Assembly (NCBI GenBank): GCA_019421925.1
Contig: JAHZEH010000083.1
Location: 1 to 7,731, forward strand
Source of the DNA: Clostridia bacterium
GTDB taxonomy: Bacteria > Bacillota > Clostridia > Christensenellales > CALWSW01
Length of the DNA: 7,731 nucleotides
Reading direction: 5' to 3'
Positions 5,368 through 7,731 of the stretch are shown here, piece after piece. Position numbers and translations under genes: made by a program. Numbering within the stretch: the first letter of the stretch is position 1; the number at the start of each line of letters is the position of its first letter. The notes under the pieces were generated by a model. It saw only the letters and a list, made by a program, of their open reading frames with translations. It was not told the origin of the DNA and did not search any database.

Positions 5368-6579
5368 ATGCTGCAAGGAACGGAGCGCCATTACCAAATA
5401 CAGCTGTTGGGCAGTTTTCGGGTTCAGTGCAGCTCTGGGGAACTGAACGAGAGCGCCGGAAGGATGCAGCAGGTTTGGAATTTGCTGGAATACCTCATTG
5501 TATTTCGCAACAGTAGCATCTCTCAGAGCGCGCTCATCGAGGCGCTTTGGCCCTATGACGGCAGCGACAACCCCTCCAACGCCCTCAAAAACCTGGCCTA
5601 CCGGGCACGCACCCTTCTGAGCAAGGCTTTCCCCGAGGAGACCGCCCCTTTCATCGTATTCAAGCGCAACGCCTACTCCTGGAACAACGACCTCTCCTGC
5701 TCCGTGGATATTGAGGAATTGGAGAGATCCTGGAAAATCGCCTCCTCCGACACACTGCCCGATGGAGAGCGCCTGGCCCACTATAACCGGGTGTTGAACC
5801 TCTACCACGGGCAGTTTTTGCCCAAATCGGGGGCGGAGGAATGGACTCTCCCCCTGCGGGCCTACTATCGCTCCATCTACCTCGAATGCGTAGACAAGGC
5901 CTGCGTTCTTCTGCTGAATGCCAACCGGCCGGGCGAGGTCATCCGCATCTGCGGACAGGCGACCTCTCTGGAACCTTTTGAGGATCGTCTGCATGAGCTG
6001 CTCATCCGAGGCTATCTCGAGGCTGAGAATCACACCCAGGCCCTGGCCCACTACTATCAGGTGACCAACATGTTCTATTCTGAACTGGGCGTCAAGGTCT
6101 CCGACAGCATTACCAACCTATACCGGGAGATCACCAAGTCGGTCAGCAACGTCGAGGCCGACCTGCGTATCATTGAACAGCAGCTCCATGAGAGCGAAGC
6201 GGTGCCCGGCGCTTTCTTCTGCGACTATGAGGTCTTCCGCAACATCTACAGGATTCAGAGCCGCTCCATCCTGCGTACGGGCCAGTCCTTTATGCTCGCC
6301 CTGCTGACCGTTTCCGACGGGCAGGACAACGTGCCCAATACCCAGCTTCTCACCAGCGCCATGGAGGCCCTGCGCACGATCACGGTCGAGAGCCTGCGCC
6401 GCAGCGATGTGGTCTCCCGTTTCTCCCCCTCCCAATATGTGCTCCTGCTGGGCTGCCTGACATATGAGAACGGGGAGCTGGTTCTGCGGCGTATCTGCGA
6501 TAAATTCAGCCGGCGCTACAGATCCGGTCAGGTAAAACTTCATACCAATCTGCATCCATTGCAGCCCGTGTCCCAATAA
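5368..6579 (+). CDS. BTAD-domain (SARP-like) transcriptional regulator with degenerate GGDEF-like C-terminus
   Basis: This 403-residue protein starts at ATG 5368, seven bases after AAAGGGG. Residues about 9-108 form an OmpR/SARP-like winged helix: IQLLGSFRV, then a helix-rich stretch with SQSALIEALWP (52-62), NALKNLAYRARTLL (71-84) and the wing IVFKRNAYSWN. Residues about 113-254 are a bacterial transcriptional activator domain (BTAD), a TPR-like helical bundle with YRSIYLECVDKACVLLL, RICGQATSLEPFEDRLHELLI and ALAHYYQVTNMFYSELGV. Residues about 280-390 look like a GGDEF-type fold: a phenylalanine-rich first strand, then LRRSDVVSRFSPSQYVLLL (343-361). The signature GG(D/E)EF position reads SPSQY, so diguanylate cyclase activity is not expected; it may be a ligand-binding or dimerisation module. 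BTAD regulators usually activate nearby genes through direct repeats, and such a repeat lies just downstream (6599-6617). A start at 5269 in the same frame is possible but would overlap the DUF368 gene and lacks conservation. Confidence 0.85.
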   Translation: MLQGTERHYQIQLLGSFRVQCSSGELNESAGRMQQVWNLLEYLIVFRNSSISQSALIEALWPYDGSDNPSNALKNLAYRARTLLSKAFPEETAPFIVFKRNAYSWNNDLSCSVDIEELERSWKIASSDTLPDGERLAHYNRVLNLYHGQFLPKSGAEEWTLPLRAYYRSIYLECVDKACVLLLNANRPGEVIRICGQATSLEPFEDRLHELLIRGYLEAENHTQALAHYYQVTNMFYSELGVKVSDSITNLYREITKSVSNVEADLRIIEQQLHESEAVPGAFFCDYEVFRNIYRIQSRSILRTGQSFMLALLTVSDGQDNVPNTQLLTSAMEALRTITVESLRRSDVVSRFSPSQYVLLLGCLTYENGELVLRRICDKFSRRYRSGQVKLHTNLHPLQPVSQ

Positions 6580-6598
6580 ACGGTTCATTTCCGCCCAT

Positions 6599-6617
6599 TG
6601 TGACCAGCATGTGACCA
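6599..6617 (+). promoter_or_regulatory. 11-bp-period direct repeat, candidate BTAD/SARP operator
   Basis: TGTGACCA occurs twice, at 6599-6606 and 6610-6617, with a period of 11 bp (one helical turn). The second copy ends 8 bp before a possible -10 box GATATT (6626-6631). SARP-type activators are known to bind short direct repeats at 11-bp period, with the proximal repeat 8 bp from the -10. The candidate regulator is the gene that ends 20 bases upstream. Sequence and spacing are seen; binding is inferred. Confidence 0.5.
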
Positions 6618-6655
6618 TCCCATGAGATATTAGAGAAAAAGTTGGTGAGAAGATT

Positions 6656-7132
6656 ATGGAAATGGACCCCGGAAAAATTGTCACAAGCATGTCCACCCAG
6701 TTGCGGATTTGCGTGGACTCTGTTGAAAATGCTCAATTTATGGGGAGAATCTACAGCGAATATCTGAATAAGCAGGTATCATTTGACCGCTTTGAAGGGA
6801 TGCTTCAGCTCTGCGAGAATTACTTTGATTCTATCTCCTTCCCGCAAAAAACGCACTCCCCCAGGTCCTTCCAGAAATCAAAAGCCGCAAAACGAAACGC
6901 AAAATATTTAAAGGAATGGTCAACGCCAATGGATGAGAAAATTACGTTTCCCACGGGAGATAAAGCAACCTTTGTCGTACATGTCATGTACCGCCAGAAT
7001 ACCTCCTGGCAGGGGAGCATTCAATGGGTTGAACAGAACCGCACTCAGTTTTTCCGCAGCACGCTGGAGCTCATCCGCCTGATGGACGAGGCCGCCGGTC
7101 AGGATACGGATTACGCCAGCTGGAACAAATAA
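6656..7132 (+). CDS. Small unrecognised protein downstream of the BTAD regulator
   Basis: This is a 158-residue protein I cannot assign to a named family. It has no signal peptide or membrane segment, so it is probably cytoplasmic. Residues 14-60 are likely helical (QLRICVDSVENAQFMGRIYSEYL). Residues 64-87 are a basic, poorly ordered linker (K, R, S-rich). Residues 95-145 look like a compact domain of strands and a helix: TFVVHVMYRQNTSWQG, then SIQWVEQNRTQFFRST and LELIRLMDEA. From memory, similar C-terminal segments occur in small hypothetical proteins of Clostridia, but I cannot verify that here. The start at ATG 6656 follows GGTGAG at six bases; ATGs at 6662 and 6689 are alternatives. It lies 76 bases after the regulator, behind a repeat that may be the regulator's operator, and is closed by a strong terminator. 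It is therefore a candidate target or partner of that regulator. Confidence 0.75.
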   Translation: MEMDPGKIVTSMSTQLRICVDSVENAQFMGRIYSEYLNKQVSFDRFEGMLQLCENYFDSISFPQKTHSPRSFQKSKAAKRNAKYLKEWSTPMDEKITFPTGDKATFVVHVMYRQNTSWQGSIQWVEQNRTQFFRSTLELIRLMDEAAGQDTDYASWNK

Positions 7133-7142
7133 CGCAAGCAAT

Positions 7143-7168
7143 AAACGTCCCCTGCAGGGGACGTTTTT
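7143..7168 (+). terminator. Strong rho-independent terminator, possibly bidirectional
   Basis: AAACGTCCCC (7143-7152) and GGGGACGTTT (7157-7166) form a perfect 10-bp stem with a TGCA tetraloop, followed by T to 7168. It lies 10 bases past the stop of the small gene. It also sits 32 bases past the stop of the convergent dehydrogenase, although the T-tract on that strand is short. Confidence 0.9.
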
Positions 7169-7199
7169 AGTTCCATCGCACCACCGCTTTTCCGCGCTC

Positions 7200-7667
7200 C
7201 TACAGGCCGTTGACGATATTGTTCGGCCTCTCCCCCGCGAGAACCTTCTGCACGCTCTCCCACATGTTGCGGTGGGCCCGCCTGAAGCTGCCCGTGGTGA
7301 TGCCTCCCAGATGGGGGGCGAGCACCACTCTGTCGCAGAAGGGCTGAGGCAGGGCGACCAGCGGGTGGTCTGCGGGGGTGGGTTCAGGATAGAGTGTATC
7401 AAAACCCGCGCCGGCGATGGTTCCAGACAGAATGGCCTCCCTCATGGCCCCATTGTCCACAATCTCCCCCCGTGCCGTGTTGACGACATAGGCGGTCGGC
7501 TTCATACGGGCTAGGAAATCCCTGTCCACCATTCCCCGCGTCTCCCCGGTCACCACCGTATGGATGCTCACGATGTCGCTCTTTTCCGCCAGCTCCTCCA
7601 GGGGGAGGTAGGATACATGATAGCGGGCCTCCTCCTCCGGGTCCAGGGGGTTGGTGGCGGCCGCCAG
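7200..7667 (-). CDS. D-2-hydroxyacid / phosphoglycerate dehydrogenase-like, C-terminal part
   Basis: About 155 residues of an NAD-dependent D-isomer-specific 2-hydroxyacid dehydrogenase, ending at TAG 7202-7200. The visible part is the second half of the NAD-binding domain and the start of the return to the catalytic domain: NPLDPEEEARY, then YLPLEELAEKSDIVSIH, MKPTAYVVNTARGEIVD with the catalytic Arg, GAGFDTLYPEP with the catalytic Glu, and VVLAPHLGG with the catalytic His. The GxGxxG dinucleotide motif and the N-terminal catalytic domain are absent: upstream of about 7668 the reading frame becomes ribosomal protein L9. The substrate (3-phosphoglycerate, another 2-hydroxyacid) cannot be told. 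No ACT domain follows, so it is a short-type enzyme. The missing N-terminus is due to the junction at the window edge, not an alternative start. Confidence 0.85.
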   Translation of the reverse strand: MAAATNPLDPEEEARYHVSYLPLEELAEKSDIVSIHTVVTGETRGMVDRDFLARMKPTAYVVNTARGEIVDNGAMREAILSGTIAGAGFDTLYPEPTPADHPLVALPQPFCDRVVLAPHLGGITTGSFRRAHRNMWESVQKVLAGERPNNIVNGL

Positions 7668-7731
7668 GGCGGCGATCGCCAGCTTCCGGGGCAGGAGGAA
7701 GTTCCGGGCATAGCCCTCGGACACCTCCACC
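7668..7731 (-). CDS. rplI: Ribosomal protein L9 N-terminal fragment, fused in frame to the dehydrogenase
   Basis: Minus-strand codons 7730-7668 read VEVSEGYARNFLLPRKLAIAA. This is residues roughly 20-40 of bacterial ribosomal protein L9, whose signature is V-x-V-(S/K)-x-G-Y-A-R-N-F-L-(L/V)-P. L9 binds 23S rRNA in the large subunit. The expected continuation (T/E-x-x-N and the long connecting helix) is missing: the frame passes directly into dehydrogenase sequence near 7665-7671, in a GC-rich stretch. The piece continues beyond the right edge. It is more likely a chimera or deletion junction than a real fusion gene. Confidence 0.75.

Noticed and set aside
4589..6051. Minus-strand open frames opposite the DUF368 and BTAD genes
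   Set aside because: They give no recognisable domains and lie antisense to well-supported coding sequence.
7652..7680. NotI-like GCGGCCGC and AsiSI-like GCGATCGC sites near the L9/dehydrogenase junction, as a sign of cloning vector
   Set aside because: Both arise naturally from Ala-rich GC-rich codons, and no vector or linker sequence surrounds them.

Overview
The window looks like chromosomal DNA of an anaerobic, moderately high-GC member of the Clostridia (Bacillota), most likely Oscillospiraceae or a relative. This rests on several features: Sec-type lipoprotein signals, strong sigma-A-like promoters (TTGACA-17-TATAAT type), AGGAGG ribosome-binding sites, a DgkB/YegS lipid kinase, a DUF368 membrane protein, a BTAD-type regulator and a Gram-positive-type ribosomal protein L9 fragment. 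The family placement is inference; no taxonomic marker is complete.

Left third (1-3302, all minus strand): an envelope redox cluster. A strong promoter at 3274-3302 drives a lipoprotein with three c-type haem motifs fused to a sulfite-oxidase-fold molybdopterin domain (1643-3247). Fifteen bases later comes a haem-less paralogue with the same Moco-type and C-terminal beta-sandwich domains (569-1627), ended by a strong terminator (489-530). A second promoter, 30/36 identical to the first, then drives a third lipoprotein that runs off the left edge (1-362) and looks like a split-barrel FMN-binding (PNPOx-like) protein. All three have a lipobox and should be tethered outside the membrane. The picture is an extracytoplasmic electron-transfer module with an unknown substrate.

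Middle (3355-5293): two divergently arranged lipid-related genes. The minus-strand gene is a DgkB/YegS-family lipid kinase. The plus-strand gene belongs to DUF368 (PopT-like polyprenyl-phosphate translocases). Its natural 5' end, with a good RBS and ATG at 4491, is out of frame with the body of the gene, and part of the conserved PGVSGGT motif is missing.

Right third (5297-7168, plus strand): a transcriptional regulator with an OmpR-like winged helix, a BTAD domain and a C-terminal region that resembles a degenerate GGDEF domain. It is followed by a small unrecognised gene whose upstream gap carries an 8-bp direct repeat at 11-bp period, 8 bp before a possible -10 box. That is the geometry known for SARP/BTAD activator sites. 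A perfect 10-bp-stem terminator closes the unit.

Right edge (7200-7731, minus strand): the C-terminal part of a D-2-hydroxyacid/phosphoglycerate dehydrogenase is joined in frame to an N-terminal piece of ribosomal protein L9. This is most likely an assembly chimera or a deletion junction, not a natural gene. There is no gene-free stretch longer than about 205 bases, and no tRNA, rRNA, CRISPR array or insertion sequence was seen.
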